Source: Porphyra umbilicalis
Lineage: Eukaryota > Rhodophyta > Bangiophyceae > Bangiales > Bangiaceae
NCBI GenBank assembly: GCA_002049455.2
Contig: KV918873.1
Span: 1 to 64,000, forward strand
DNA: 64,000 nucleotides
Direction: 5' to 3'
Shown: one piece after another, positions 53,766-64,000 of the stretch
Layout of the letters: each line of letters starts with the position of its first letter
Numbering within the stretch: the first letter of the stretch is position 1
Program-made: the position numbers and the translations under genes
The notes under the pieces: generated by a model
What the model saw: only the letters and a program-made list of their open reading frames with translations
The model's database searches: none
Told to the model about the DNA's origin: nothing

Positions 53766-54833
53766 ATGGAGCCACATTCAACCAAGCGACTCAGTCGGAG
53801 CCGTCCCAGCAGCTCGTCGTCCGAAGAAGTCATCGTCATCGACAGCGACTCTGCGTCGGCATGTTTGCCGCCGGCCGCGGGGGCGCACCCTCCTGTGTGC
53901 ACGGCTGCGAGGTACGACCATAAGGAAAGCAGAGAGCTCTTTGCACTGCAGGTGCTGTCTCGTGCTTTTTCCATGGTGTTCGTGGAGGCTAGCTGCATTT
54001 CTAATCCCGTGCCCTTGAAGAAACTGACCCCAGACAGGCGCCCACCTCATCGCTGTTGTCCCCTTCTCCTGCGTTGAGCATGCATGATTTTCTTTCCATC
54101 TTGCAGGCCGACAACTCGCACTGCCTTCACCCCTCGCCGACTCGTTGCCATCGGGGGCCGTCTGGTCTTCGTCGACGACCCCGTGCCCCCTGTGCCCGCT
54201 GCCGTCCCAAAGGAGTCTAAGGCTTCTCAACCGTCGACGCCTGGGCGCTCTGGGGAGGAGCTACCCTCCAAGAACGTCGTAGTGATACGGCACCCTCTGG
54301 CTCGAGATGCTTCCGGGCGTCTCGTGTCGGCCACGAACTGGCCGCGTCAGTCTCTTGACGGTCTCAGGACGAGGTCACTCTTTCACACACGCAGTCTGAA
54401 GGGCATCGTCCTTCCTGATCCCGCGGTCGAGAAGGAGTTGTCAGATGACTCCGAGTATGACGTCGACTACGCATGGAAGGCATGCATGGACGCTCAGCGC
54501 CTCAACACGATAGAGATTGCGCCACCTGATGCGTTCTTCATGGCGCTGTGGTCTTCATTCGTTGAGGCAGGGCCGCTGTGGTCCGACGGCGGGACGGTCG
54601 ACTTGCTTCAAGACGTTGTCGCCGCTCGCTGCGGGGCCATTGCGCGCGCCGGGCTCCTGCCGCAAGCTGTGCAGCATGTGCGGGTGCTCTATGAGCACGG
54701 CCTTATCGACGTCAAGGCTGCGGCCGACTCTGTGGGTGTGTTGGTGGACGAATACACCCGATTTCTTGCATGCGAGGACGGGGCGGCGAACGAGCTGCGC
54801 TCGAATGAGAGTGAGCGAAGACCCGCCTCGTAG
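53766..54833 (+). CDS. VEFS-box protein, Su(z)12-like PRC2 subunit (two exons)
   Basis: Predicted exons 53766-53911 and 54107-54833 give 873 bases (290 residues plus stop). The frame is joined exactly across the intron at ...VCTAAR/PTTRTAF. Residues 1-45 are Ser-rich and acidic (SSSSSEEVIVIDSDS). Residues about 160-270 resemble the VEFS box, the C-terminal domain of Su(z)12/VRN2/EMF2 that binds E(z): DDSEYDVDYAWKAC, an Ile-Glu step, MALWSSFVEAG, DLLQDVVAARCGAI, HVRVLYEHGLIDV. The usual Su(z)12 C2H2 finger is not seen, and the protein is short for the family. It faces the E(z)-like gene 2 tail to tail 224 bases away. An alternative upstream ATG at 53658 would add a hydrophobic stretch and is less likely. 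I assign the family by eye. Confidence 0.65.
53912..54106 (+). other. Intron of the VEFS-box gene, 195 bp
   Basis: It begins GTACGA (53912) and ends with a strong pyrimidine tract and acceptor, TTTTCTTTCCATCTTGCAG (54106). The first exon frame hits a stop inside it. Removing it restores one frame into the VEFS-box exon. Confidence 0.75.
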
Positions 54834-55057
54834 AGCAACCTGGAGGATTGATATTCTAGCTATTATATTATTACCCAACATGGCCATCCATCCCGGACGC
54901 AGCAGAACGCCTGTCGCGTCCGTCGGCGGCGCCACCGCCACTCGCCGCGCTCCAACATTGCGAAACCCTCGGCACCGTGCGCTGCGCAACCCCCCGGCCG
55001 CCGTTGACTCCGAAGCAGAGTCCCAACGGGCACGGCCCAGTCACGGCCCAGTGCGCC

Positions 55058-58000
55058 TCACGGCTTCCATGGAGGAAGCTCGTAGCCGTAGTTGAAGAAG
55101 AGCTCTTCCCCGACCGCCAGGGGACGGGCTGCAAAAAAGGCCACACGGAGGTCCCCGCCAATGCTCAACAGTCGTGGCTCCACGTTGGGTGCCAGGGAGG
55201 AGTGATTGATGAACTTAGTGCGGCTCCCAATGTGCATCGCGTCTATAATGACGGCTTCCGATACCGCGTACAGGTAGCTCAGGTGTTGCGCGTCGTGGAC
55301 GACGCTGAGACGGTGACCTGTGGCGGAAGTCACTAGCTCCCCGACGTACTCGCCTATGAAATCGCCGCGAGAGGCCGCTTGAGAAACGAACACACCAACC
55401 CCGTGGGCAGCCGACCGTCCCAGCACGAAGACCGCGTTGCACCTGGACATTCCGACAGCGACGCGTACCGACCACGTCAACATCATGCCGCCTCGGAAGA
55501 AGACCGCCTGCAGCGGGGCTCGGGCGCTGGGCTGGACGCCAAAGCTGCTCCCTACCCACGTCGCCGGCCACGGATGCGTCGAGGCGCCGCGCCGCCCCGG
55601 CGTTGTCCACGCCAGCGGAAGGGTGATAGTGAGCGCCACACGACGTGCACGCGTCCGGGTCGCATTCACGGTCCACTTTGAAACAGGGACACGCGTTTGT
55701 CGCACATCGGGACGGGAGCTCGCAGGTGCACCACACTCGGTTCGGGCACATGCTCGTCACGGCGACGGGAAAAGCGCCTGCGGCATAGATAGGCAGTCGC
55801 CCGCCCGGCGCACGCACAAAGGAAGGACCCACGGACGCCCATCGTGTATTGGAACAGCCGCAGTACTTCTCACACGAGACGCCTGCTCGCATACAGCGAC
55901 AGCGGCGGGAGTCGCACGGCCCCAAGTGACGGCAGGGAGAAAACGGGGACGCCAGCACCACCGCGTCGTCTTGGCTGCTGCGCGGGGTCGACGCCGTCAC
56001 AACCGGGGGCGGCGGCAGCACGGGCCCTTCATCGTTGTCGGCCACCGGTGGCGCATGGACGGCTTCTTCCGCCTCGACAAGGGGCGGCCAGCCGCCGATT
56101 CTGTCCAGGAAGACGGCGACCTGCCGGCAGGTCTTTGCAGGAACAAACTTCGCCAACCGGCACGTGTCGTGCTTCCCGCCAACGCGACCCGCGGCGCGAA
56201 GCAGCGCGACGTCCACAGAGCTCCAACTGATCTCTGCACCGGCTGCTTCCCCCCGTACAGCGGCCGCCGAGCGCGGCATAGCGGCCGCCAACCCGTTCGC
56301 ACCAAGCACGGACCCCGGAAAACTGGCGGCCGAACCCCCGTCACCAGCGGCCGCCGGCCGCACACCGGCCGCCGACCCCCCCGCACAAACCACCGACCCC
56401 CGTGCACCAACCGCCGACCCCCCCGTGCCGGCTGCCGACGCCCCCGCACCAGCCGACGACACCCCAGAGGCATCTCCTTCGACCAGGCATTCGCGGCATG
56501 CACCACCACTATTCGGGCGCGAGCAGATGCGTCGCGGATCGGGTGGCAACGCGACAGGAGGAGCCCACCGCGACGAACCCGCCCCCTCCGCCAACACCAA
56601 GCCATGGCGGCTGCACGAGTAGACCAGACAAACGCGGCACAGCATCTTGTCAAACGTGTCCCGTGCAAAGACCGAAACATCCACTGCAAGCGGCACAATC
56701 AAATGATGGTTGCCCTGGGAAGACATTGTAGGCAGCGCCGCGCGCATGGCATTGGGGGAGAGAGCAGTCCCGAGTACAGGCAGTGCTGCGGCTCGTGGAC
56801 CGCCGTCTGGCAGGCTTGCCTTCGCCAGCATGTTGCGGACGGCCGCCACGTCGCGGTTGAATGCGAGAGTAGGAGCTAGTTCCCTGGCCACGCTAGCGGC
56901 TTCTTGAGAGACCCACGCGCATTCACGGGTGGAGTGCCCCGCGGCGGCGGCGTCCGAACAGGCCATCGAGGCTGCCTTCGTCGAGTCCCCCCAAGACGCG
57001 GTCGATAACCCCTGCAGGTGCGAGGGGATGCCGCTCCGCACATCAGGAAGGCCATGCTGCCACGACCGCAATTTCTCTTCCGGCAAGGCCCCCGAGGCGA
57101 ATACCGCTGCAAGCCGCCCGCCGCCGAGGTATTGTGCCATCTCCGCCTCGCGCTTCCCCGACGCTTCGCGCTGCGTCATGGCTGCACGTGCCAGAGACGC
57201 TCGACGCTGCACCACCTGCAGCACGGCACGCAGTGACGGCCGCGACAAATGGAGCACGCGACGAAGAATGTGGCGAGCCCGTGCGCCTGAACCCACCTCC
57301 GCGACGACGACCGCCGCCGCCAGGCGCGCGCGCGCCCAAGACGAGCGGGCAAGGAGTGAGAAGAACGCGGCGTCGCGTGACTCCTCGGACGTCCCGGAGG
57401 CGTCACTGTCGTCCGCATCGACTGCTCTCGGTTTCTCCTTCTGCAGCAATGTCGTCCGTGCCGCCATGGAGTCCTCAGAGCACCCTGAGTGGGGCACAGC
57501 TCGGGTCGGCGAGGGAGCGCGCATGCGCCTCCGCGAGTGGTAGACCGAGCAATACATCCCCATCGGGGGAGGCGGCGACGACAGCCGTAGAGACACAACT
57601 GAGGTAGGTGGTGCCTTGGAGGACGCCGTGTCCTGCCGCCGCCATCCCGCGTGGACAACATCGCTGTCAACTGCTGGAGGCAAAGCTACGGCCGCGAGAT
57701 GGATCCGCGACTCGCCGCTCCCTTGGCGGTGCTGCTGCGCCGTGCTGGCGGGCAGCGGCTCGGCCCTGTCCTTAAAGTCGACGACTGCCCCCGCAGCAAG
57801 TGGTGTCGGTGCAGGCGTCCGCGCAGCCGGCTGTGTTGGGGTGCGTACAGGTGTGGGATCCGAGAAACTGGCAGTCCCCTCGCCAGACAGCAACCGCTTC
57901 TTCCGCGGCGGAGCGCGGTGGCCTTCCGAGACAGCATCAGGTTCCCCGTCAGCGTCTCGCGTGTGGACAACGGGAAACGCAGCTGGCGGTGGTCCGGATG

Positions 58001-58271
58001 CGCGTGAAGAAACCTCCCGTTGTTGCCGCCAGACCACTTGTCGGTTCACGCGCAAAGCCGTCTCCACCTCCAACCGCCGCTGCCGGCGAGCGCGCTGTTA
58101 CGTTCGCCGCGCAATCCGCGCAACCACACGCCACAACGCCGGCCGGTCTCCTGAGCGGGCAGCGACAGCGTCGTCAATCTCAAACTCCGCTTCAATAGAG
58201 GATGCGCTCTCGTCTGTGGAAGGGTCCCCATCGCACCACTCGCCCCCCGCGTGCGAGTCCCTCCGCGGCAT
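55058..58271 (-). pseudogene. E(z)-like gene 2 (stop plus frameshift)
   Basis: Enhancer-of-zeste family, PRC2 catalytic subunit. The start ATG at 58271 (MPRRDSHAGGEW) matches gene 1. An in-frame TAA (complement at 58098-58100) interrupts the N-terminal part. The frame then runs on through VNRQVVW, the SDASGTSEESRD acidic patch, a helical region, and LCRVCLVYSCSRHG. Next come DTCRLAKFVPAKTCRQVAVF (near 56160), and a CXC region at about 55940-55640 with SCEKYCGC, CATNACPCF and ECDPDACTSCGA. The SET domain is in another frame (about 55450-55061), with HGVGVF, GEYVGELV, FINHSSLAPN and LFFNYGYE. At the junction near 55440 the sequence is 11 bases shorter than gene 1. NHS is intact here, unlike gene 1. 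Short introns or read errors are alternatives to true inactivation. Confidence 0.85.
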
Positions 58272-58469
58272 CGTCTCGCACACGTCGGTCCGTTCGGTAA
58301 AAAAGCTCATTGACGGCGCCCACCCGGGGGACGGCGGCGCCTAGCGCTGCGTCCTCGTCGACCGCGCCGCCAAACCCCACCCGCTGCGCGCGCGCCGCGA
58401 CGGCCTTCCCGCCATGGCCCTCCACCTCGTCCTAGTAGGGAGTCACGCACGTCGGGGTCCACGCGCGCC

Positions 58470-58990
58470 GCGATGGCCTAGCCGCACTTGGAGACCGCCC
58501 CGTCGTCGCCGACCGCGGGGCCGAAAAGGAAGACCTCCACGTCCGCCGCGACGGCCGTGACGCCGTTGAAAACCGAAGCGTCGTCACCGACCGGGGTGTT
58601 TACAAACAGGACTGCGTCCACGGGCGCCGCGATGGCCTTGACGCCGTTGAGGACCGCCGTGTCGTCGCCGACGGCGGCGCCGAAACACAGGACCGCCTCC
58701 ACGTGCGACTTGGCGGCCTTGACGCCGTTGACGACCGCCCAGTCGTCGCCGTCCGCGTGCAAGGCCACCCGCAACTGGGCCCGCGCTGCGTACGCCGCGA
58801 AGGGCTCGCCGCCCTCGCCACCCCCCGCGGCGTCGTTGCCGTCGGTGGTGCCAATCAAAATCCTGGGTGACATCAACGTGGGCGTCCTTGCCGCCTTCAC
58901 CAGCGACCGCGCCGTCGTGACAGGGACCTGGCAGCTGCCAAACCCCCTCGACGAGGCAGCGCGCCGCCGGTGCCGACCGTGGCGTCTTCC
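58470..58990 (-). repeat. R81-family tandem repeat, array B
   Basis: The - strand units carry GTGGAGGCGGTCCTG, TTTCGGCGCCGCCGTCGGCG, and GCGGTCCTCAACGGCGTCAAGG at roughly 72-81-base spacing. They clearly match array A next to mariner transposase 2. Array B begins about 200 bases upstream of E(z)-like gene 2. Units here are more diverged than in array A. Confidence 0.8.
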
Positions 58991-61608
58991 CAATCCACGG
59001 CACCAAGAATAAGAGGCACTCTACGTGCACGTGCGCGGCGTTGCCGCGGTCTCTTATCTCCACACCGTCGTCGACCGCGCCCTGCCGATGCCAAAAGAGC
59101 AACTGCTGCACGACCGCGGTGGCCTCCTTGCCGCCGCCGCCGCTGCCGACCACGGCCGTGGTGCAGTCGACGACCGCAGAGCTGCCACCAGCCCCGCCCG
59201 CGTTGGTGAACACAATGCCGTTGCCAGCTGTTGTCAAAGGGAAGCATCGTGGCAAGGGAAACCGCTGGGAGACGGAACCCTGACGGCGTGCCCGACCCGA
59301 CTCGTGGGAGGGGCGGGGTGCAACTCGAGACCGATGGAGGCGGACGGGGGTTGTGGCGGAGGTGCCCTGAAGTGCTTTCAATTACGCCGACAGTGAGATC
59401 GGCACCCCTCTGATGACGAGGACATCACGCGCAGAACTCTCGGTGAGAGCCCGGCTGTTGAATTTAAATAGCGGATTGCGTGTATTCGATCTAACGCTGT
59501 TTGCATCTCATGGGATCCCCCAACGGGAAGATCGTGGTCTGTGCGCCGCGGCGCTCATTGGCTCGGCCGTTGGGCTTGTGCCATGCTTTCGTGCATGCAA
59601 GGGATGGCGCCACGGCACGCTTCGGACACCCTCAACCCGGCCCCCCCATCGCAGCGCGTCGTCCCATGCCTTCGCGCAGGCACCTGCTGACACACACCCT
59701 TTTGCCAGCACAACATCTCACGCACCCCAACCCGCGTGTGTCACCGTGACCACTGTCTATTTCTCCTGATCAGTTCCGCCTTGTGCTCTTATATTTTTTT
59801 CATTCGATCTTTGTCTCATCCCACCCTGCGAAATGCTCCGTCGCCACTTGCAGAGCGACACTGCGACGAGCACCAAGTGGCGGCCAAGACCCGCGGGTCA
59901 CAAGACGCTTTGCAACCGGTGCGCCAAGACACTGCCCGGCTGATATGCACACCACAGATCCCTCCAACCGAGACGCTGCCCCCCATCATACAACCTCAAC
60001 GTTCCCCCCGCAGCCTTGGGCCGGGCTGCAGCCGCCGCCGCGTTTGCCACGGCCGGTGCCACCACCACCATCGCCACCAAGCCGGCCGTGGCTGCTACAG
60101 AGGCGACGCCGGTAGCTGGCGCGACGGTGGAGGTGGGGACCTGTCCTGCGCCCTAGGTCTCCGTTGTGCACTGACGTGTTTTTCTTTATAAAGCGACGGG
60201 GAGAACATGTCAGCGTGCGTTGTCTCAGTTGTTCACAAGGCGGCGTGGGGAGAGGCACCAGTACTCTCATTGTCAAAACGCATCAGCGGCGTACCCATGC
60301 GACGGACCAATGGCAGATAGGCCGCCAGAATGCATGCGGGGAGCCGCGGGCATCAGCGAGCGGCGCGACGTGGGTCGTGTAGCTAGACACATGGGCCTCC
60401 GGTGCGCAAACAATCCATGAGGAGAGGCTGTACGGGATGGAGCGGCAACTGCGTCGTTCGGCATTGACCTGGGGAACGCGTTGCTGCGTTGCATGGCAAA
60501 GCGACCTTCTGTTTCAGAACAATCAGTTGGAGAGTGGATGTGGCTGACTGCAAAAAAACTAAGAGCCTGTTCCCACCTTGTGGTGATGGCAGCTTTGGAA
60601 CCTCATGTCCACGGATCACCGACATGTGGAAGTCGCTGGCAGACCGCCTCACACCGAGCGTCGACTTTCGACACCCTCCTGCGAAACACTTCTTGAATGC
60701 CATTGTTCGGACTTCGTCTCGCGTGAGAATCGCACAGACCACCAGACGGGGCCACGCGAGGCCCGCATGATTCACTTTCACAGCGTGCGTGGTCAATCTT
60801 TCAAGGTCCGTCAACAAAATGTATTCTGGGGCATGTGCATGAGGGCCGTGGGTGGGCGCTTCCCATTCATGATGCATGGACTGATCGCTTTTCATGACGC
60901 ATTCTCCTCGTCAAAACCTCGTCCCTGGAACTTGCCCGGACTTTCTGTCGAAGAGGACCTGTCAGAGAAAAGTTATGACGTCACCACGCCATCATGTGGA
61001 CAGCAGGAAATGCACATTGCTTGCATTTACCGAGGAGTTCCACATGTACTGAAGAAAGTCCGTTGCACGGTCCGGATCCGTTGCAGCTGCAAGAAGTGAT
61101 GCGAGACGAAGTCGACTGCCTCGTCTTCTCGAGAATCGCGCGCCTGCATGTGCCTGCACGCGCCTGCCTGCGCCTGCACGCGCCTCCTCCCACGTTCTGC
61201 TTCACAACCTGACAACTCCCTGATTCCCGTCGGCGCAACTGCCGGCTTCGGCACCAATGTTTGACGCAGACAACAGGGCTCCCACAGTGCGCGCCACCCG
61301 TGCTGCATCGTTCCGTTGCTACTCTTTAACCCCGCCGGCAGCACCTTTCTTCTCGGGCAGCGCCCATTACACTATGCTGCGGCCGAGTCGACACCCCAGT
61401 GGCCCGCACCGACCCGTCTTCCTCCATCAGATTGACGGCCGCGCAGCGGTCCACGGGCCCCTGGGAGCGAGGGAGGCTACAGCAGACCCATGCATGCTGC
61501 CTGTGTGTGGCGGGATTGCCACGGGATGGGCGCCGAGTGTGACTAAATAAGAGAGAATAAACTAGTGTCCCATGACCCCCACTCCCGCACACGCTCATGA
61601 TGCTCGTC
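58991..61608. other. Gene-free stretch between E(z)-like 2 and CCH-B
   Basis: No gene recognised. 58991-59300 is GC-rich and may be decayed array. After 59400 the composition is mixed and ORFs are under 170 residues with no known motif. Confidence 0.5.
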
Positions 61609-63045
61609 TCACATTATCCCGCCAGCACCATTGACCTGTTCATCAACGTCATACACGCGCTCCTCGCTGCTGGCCGTGCCACTCCCTACCCCATTACCGG
61701 CACCACTGTCAACTATGCAGCCCCGCATATCCTCCTCGTCGGCACTGGCGGCCGTCGCCGGCCGCCGCCGCCGCTTCCTTCCTCGAACCTCGCCCGCCGC
61801 TGTCGCGGCGTCACGATGAAGTTTAGACAGCCATGTCGCCAGCATCATGAGGATGTTGGTGTTTGGCTTTGTTGTGCGAGTGGAGCACAATTGCTCAGCA
61901 AAGCGTGCGGGGGTGACAGCGCCGCAGGTAATCATGACGCCGATAAGCATGTTTGCTCGCGCCCCGTTGACAAAGTCAGCCTTGAGATCCGGGGTGTGGG
62001 TGGCCATGTCCTTGAAAGCACCAATGTGGGCCGCGACAGCGAGCTGCTCCGCGTCCATGACGCTAAGTGAAGGAAGCTCAAATGGCTCCATCTGGCGGTC
62101 GAAGGTCTCGCGTGCCCCGTCGGGCCACGTAAACGGGCTGTTCGTAGCCGCAACAGCAGGAACCTGAGAAGGCACGGAGCGCCCCGCCTCGCCACCGGCC
62201 GCGGATCCGGAACGAGAGCCTACGGGGAATGACGCCGACCCTGTCATCGACAGGCGGCGGGCAATGTCCAGCCCAGCGTCGGACACCGACGCGTTGTGCG
62301 CCGCGAAAAGCTTGGCGGCACTCGACCTGGAGCCCTCTCGGGCGCTGCCGGGCGTCTTCTGCCGTCCGCCCACCTCGGGCGGGTTTCCCGATGCGCCCGA
62401 CTGTCCGTCGCCTGCCGCCTGCGCGCGTCGCTGTGCTGCAACCGCCGCCGACGGAACGGCACATGCCCCAAGAGCGGCGTCAACAGCCGACACCGAAGGA
62501 TCTTGTAGCAAGCGCGTCGACTCCTCCCAATGCCCCCAGTTTGCCGTCGTTAGCGTGGCCCCCCCCATGCCTTGCGCGTTCATGAGGTTGAACGCTGCGG
62601 TCGCGTCCAACGCCGTGTCGGCTGTGTTGCCGACGAGCTCGTCGGCGACGCCCGCCAGCCGCGCCTTGTCCGCCAGCTTCTTCTGGTAGTCCGACACGGC
62701 CGCCGCACGAAAACCGTCGACTTGTGCGTCCCTGATCTTGGTGCACACGTAGTCCGCGCCGCAGAGTGGCGGTGCTTTGTCCCGTCGCAAGATGCTGTCG
62801 CCGTTGCCGCTGCGGTAGTTAATGCCGTCGATGACCAGCGTCCGGTTGTTGTGGCCCATCTGGTTGCACGACGTGCACCGGAATTTGCACGGGCAGCTCA
62901 GGTCCGTGCATGCCGTCTTGTGGCGTTTGAAGACGTTCCCGACGGGCAGTGTCCGACGGCACGGGAAGCTGCGCAGCGTGCAGGACACTTGCGTATGGCC
63001 GGATTGCGAGCCGGAGTCAAGTCCGCAGAGAAGGCATCGTGTCAT
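61609..63045 (-). CDS. CCH-B: Cys/His-rich protein, paralogue of CCH-A
   Basis: ATG at 63045-63043 (MTRCLLCGLDSGSQSGHT) to TGA at 61609 gives 478 residues. The N-terminal module (about 1-100) has CLLC, GHT, SCTL, PCRRTLPVGNVF, CPC, CTSCNQMGH, RSGNGD and ADYVC, a likely zinc-binding fold. The middle is low-complexity. Residues about 335-415 hold the second conserved block: SVMDAEQLAVAA, ADFVNGARANMLIG, ITCGAVTPARFAEQL, and a TWLSKL end. The tail has a basic GRKRRRRP patch, possibly a nuclear localisation signal, then an acidic end. Both blocks match CCH-A in order. The family is not recognised. As in locus 1, the next gene downstream on this strand is E(z)-like. Confidence 0.75.
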   Translation of the reverse strand: MTRCLLCGLDSGSQSGHTQVSCTLRSFPCRRTLPVGNVFKRHKTACTDLSCPCKFRCTSCNQMGHNNRTLVIDGINYRSGNGDSILRRDKAPPLCGADYVCTKIRDAQVDGFRAAAVSDYQKKLADKARLAGVADELVGNTADTALDATAAFNLMNAQGMGGATLTTANWGHWEESTRLLQDPSVSAVDAALGACAVPSAAVAAQRRAQAAGDGQSGASGNPPEVGGRQKTPGSAREGSRSSAAKLFAAHNASVSDAGLDIARRLSMTGSASFPVGSRSGSAAGGEAGRSVPSQVPAVAATNSPFTWPDGARETFDRQMEPFELPSLSVMDAEQLAVAAHIGAFKDMATHTPDLKADFVNGARANMLIGVMITCGAVTPARFAEQLCSTRTTKPNTNILMMLATWLSKLHRDAATAAGEVRGRKRRRRPATAASADEEDMRGCIVDSGAGNGVGSGTASSEERVYDVDEQVNGAGGIM

Positions 63046-64000
63046 GGTGCACGCAAGTGTAGACCCCCTCCGCGATCAGCGCCCCCAAGCAAGGCCGCGG
63101 ACAAGAGGACACGCCGTCGCCGACACCACCACCCGCGCCGACCGCGCACGCCGGCCCCCTCCCCACAAGCAGGCGACCTTGCACGCCAACGCCACTGCCA
63201 AAAGAGTCAACAACAGACGCCAACCGCCTTTCTAACACACCCCACACACACTGCGCGCTCGGACGCGACGGGCAAGCGCACGCCGCGGGGTGCAGCACGG
63301 CAAGCCGCACAAACAGCAGCGGAGGTCCCGGTGCGCAACGCCCCTAGCGACGCCGGTGACATGACGGTGCGACGACGTCGCAGCGGTGCGAGGACGGCGC
63401 TGCGGTGCGACGACGTCGCAGCGGTGCGAGGACGGCGCTGCGGTGTGACAAGAACGCAACGGCGCCACGACGGCGCAACGGCGCCACGTCGGCGCAACGG
63501 CGCCACGACGGCGCAACGGCGCCGCGACGGCGCAACGGCGCCGCGACGGCGCAATGGCGCCACGACGGCGCGGCGACGGCGCAGCGGGACGACAACGGCG
63601 CGACGACGGCGCAGCGGGGCAACGACGGCGCGACGACGGCGCAGCGGGGCGGCGACGGCGCGACGACGGCGCAGCGGGGCGACGACGGCGCGACGGCGCG
63701 ACGGCGCGACGCTGACCAAGACATGGGGGATGACTTGGGCGTGCGTGGAGAAGGCCGCCCTGGGGGCGTGGGTGGGGGCCCGACAGCCAGAGAGGGACCC
63801 GTGGCGGTCACGAGTCACCAACACCCCCGAAACTGGCCTGGAAGGGGTCCCTGGACAGAGGCCCGCTGGCTGCCTGCGAGACCCATGCAAGTCATTGCGT
63901 CGCATCAGCGCCCCACGTACCGTAGTGGGCACGGCGCACGCTGGGGAACAGCCAGATAGCTCCAGATCCCGAAGTGGACTCGCCACGTGGGGGGACGGGA
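63046..64000. other. Right flank upstream of CCH-B, no gene seen
   Basis: This holds the probable upstream region of CCH-B (63046-63250), then the GC-rich short-period repeats, then about 280 bases of unremarkable sequence to the window end. Confidence 0.5.
63360..63715. repeat. Short-period GC-rich tandem repeats
   Basis: A 37-38-base unit (GCGGTGCGACGACGTCGCA with GAGGACGGCGCTGC) is duplicated at about 63366-63445. From 63470, roughly 16-24-base units built on ACGGCGCAACGGCGCC and GACGACGGCGCAGCGGGGC follow. Arg/Ala/Pro-rich frames across it on both strands are not accepted as genes. Confidence 0.85.

Noticed and set aside
63207..63986. 259-residue Arg/Ala/Pro ORF at the right end
   Set aside because: It is composed of short-period GC repeats, with open frames on both strands.
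1..64000. CRISPR array or bacterial defence system
   Set aside because: The tandem arrays have no repeat-spacer alternation, and the genes, introns and transposons are eukaryotic.

Overview
The window looks like nuclear DNA of a GC-rich eukaryote. It has no bacterial operons or ribosome binding sites. It holds two Ty1/Copia retrotransposons, a PIF/Harbinger DNA transposon, two Tc1/mariner-type transposases, long minisatellite arrays, GT-AG introns, and Polycomb Repressive Complex 2 (PRC2) type genes. An alga or other protist is the best guess. A red alga such as a Porphyra relative would fit the composition and the Copia content, but that is inference only.

Layout. 2.0-10.0 kb: a PIF/Harbinger unit. 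The transposase (+) carries a Gly/Ala tail made of a 61-codon tandem repeat. It converges on a Myb/SANT-like partner gene (-), which is followed by 18-bp, 90-bp and 69-bp arrays. 12.5-25.0 kb: locus 1. It holds a Cys/His-rich protein of unrecognised family (called CCH-A here), a 291-bp array, a mariner-type MITE, and an Enhancer-of-zeste-like gene split by a Copia element (Copia-1). 25.9-37.5 kb: a 149-bp array, a frameshifted mariner transposase, a CCH fragment (CCH-C), two related 90-115-bp arrays, and a three-zinc-finger gene between them. 38.9-44.6 kb: a complete Copia element (Copia-2) with 423-bp LTRs and a 5-bp target duplication. 44.7-53.0 kb: an intact mariner transposase preceded by an 81-bp array, then mostly non-coding repeats and a fourth CCH fragment (CCH-D). 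53.8-63.0 kb: locus 2. It holds a VEFS-box (Su(z)12-like) gene with one intron, a convergent second Enhancer-of-zeste-like gene, another 81-bp-family array, and an intact CCH gene (CCH-B).

The most interesting result is the repeated pairing of CCH and E(z)-like genes. In both loci an intact CCH gene lies 2-3.5 kb upstream of an E(z)-like gene on the same strand, and locus 2 adds a Su(z)12-like gene. E(z) and Su(z)12 are core PRC2 subunits that trimethylate histone H3 lysine 27 and silence genes and transposons. Here both E(z)-like copies are damaged as read: one by a Copia insertion with loss of about 100 codons, the other by a stop and a frameshift. The region therefore looks like a duplicated, decaying chromatin-silencing gene cluster inside a transposon-rich segment. 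It is also possible that the module itself moves or duplicates with the repeats.

Many very long open frames here, including several of 500-890 residues on both strands, are artefacts of GC-rich tandem repeats that lack stop codons. They are treated as repeats, not genes.
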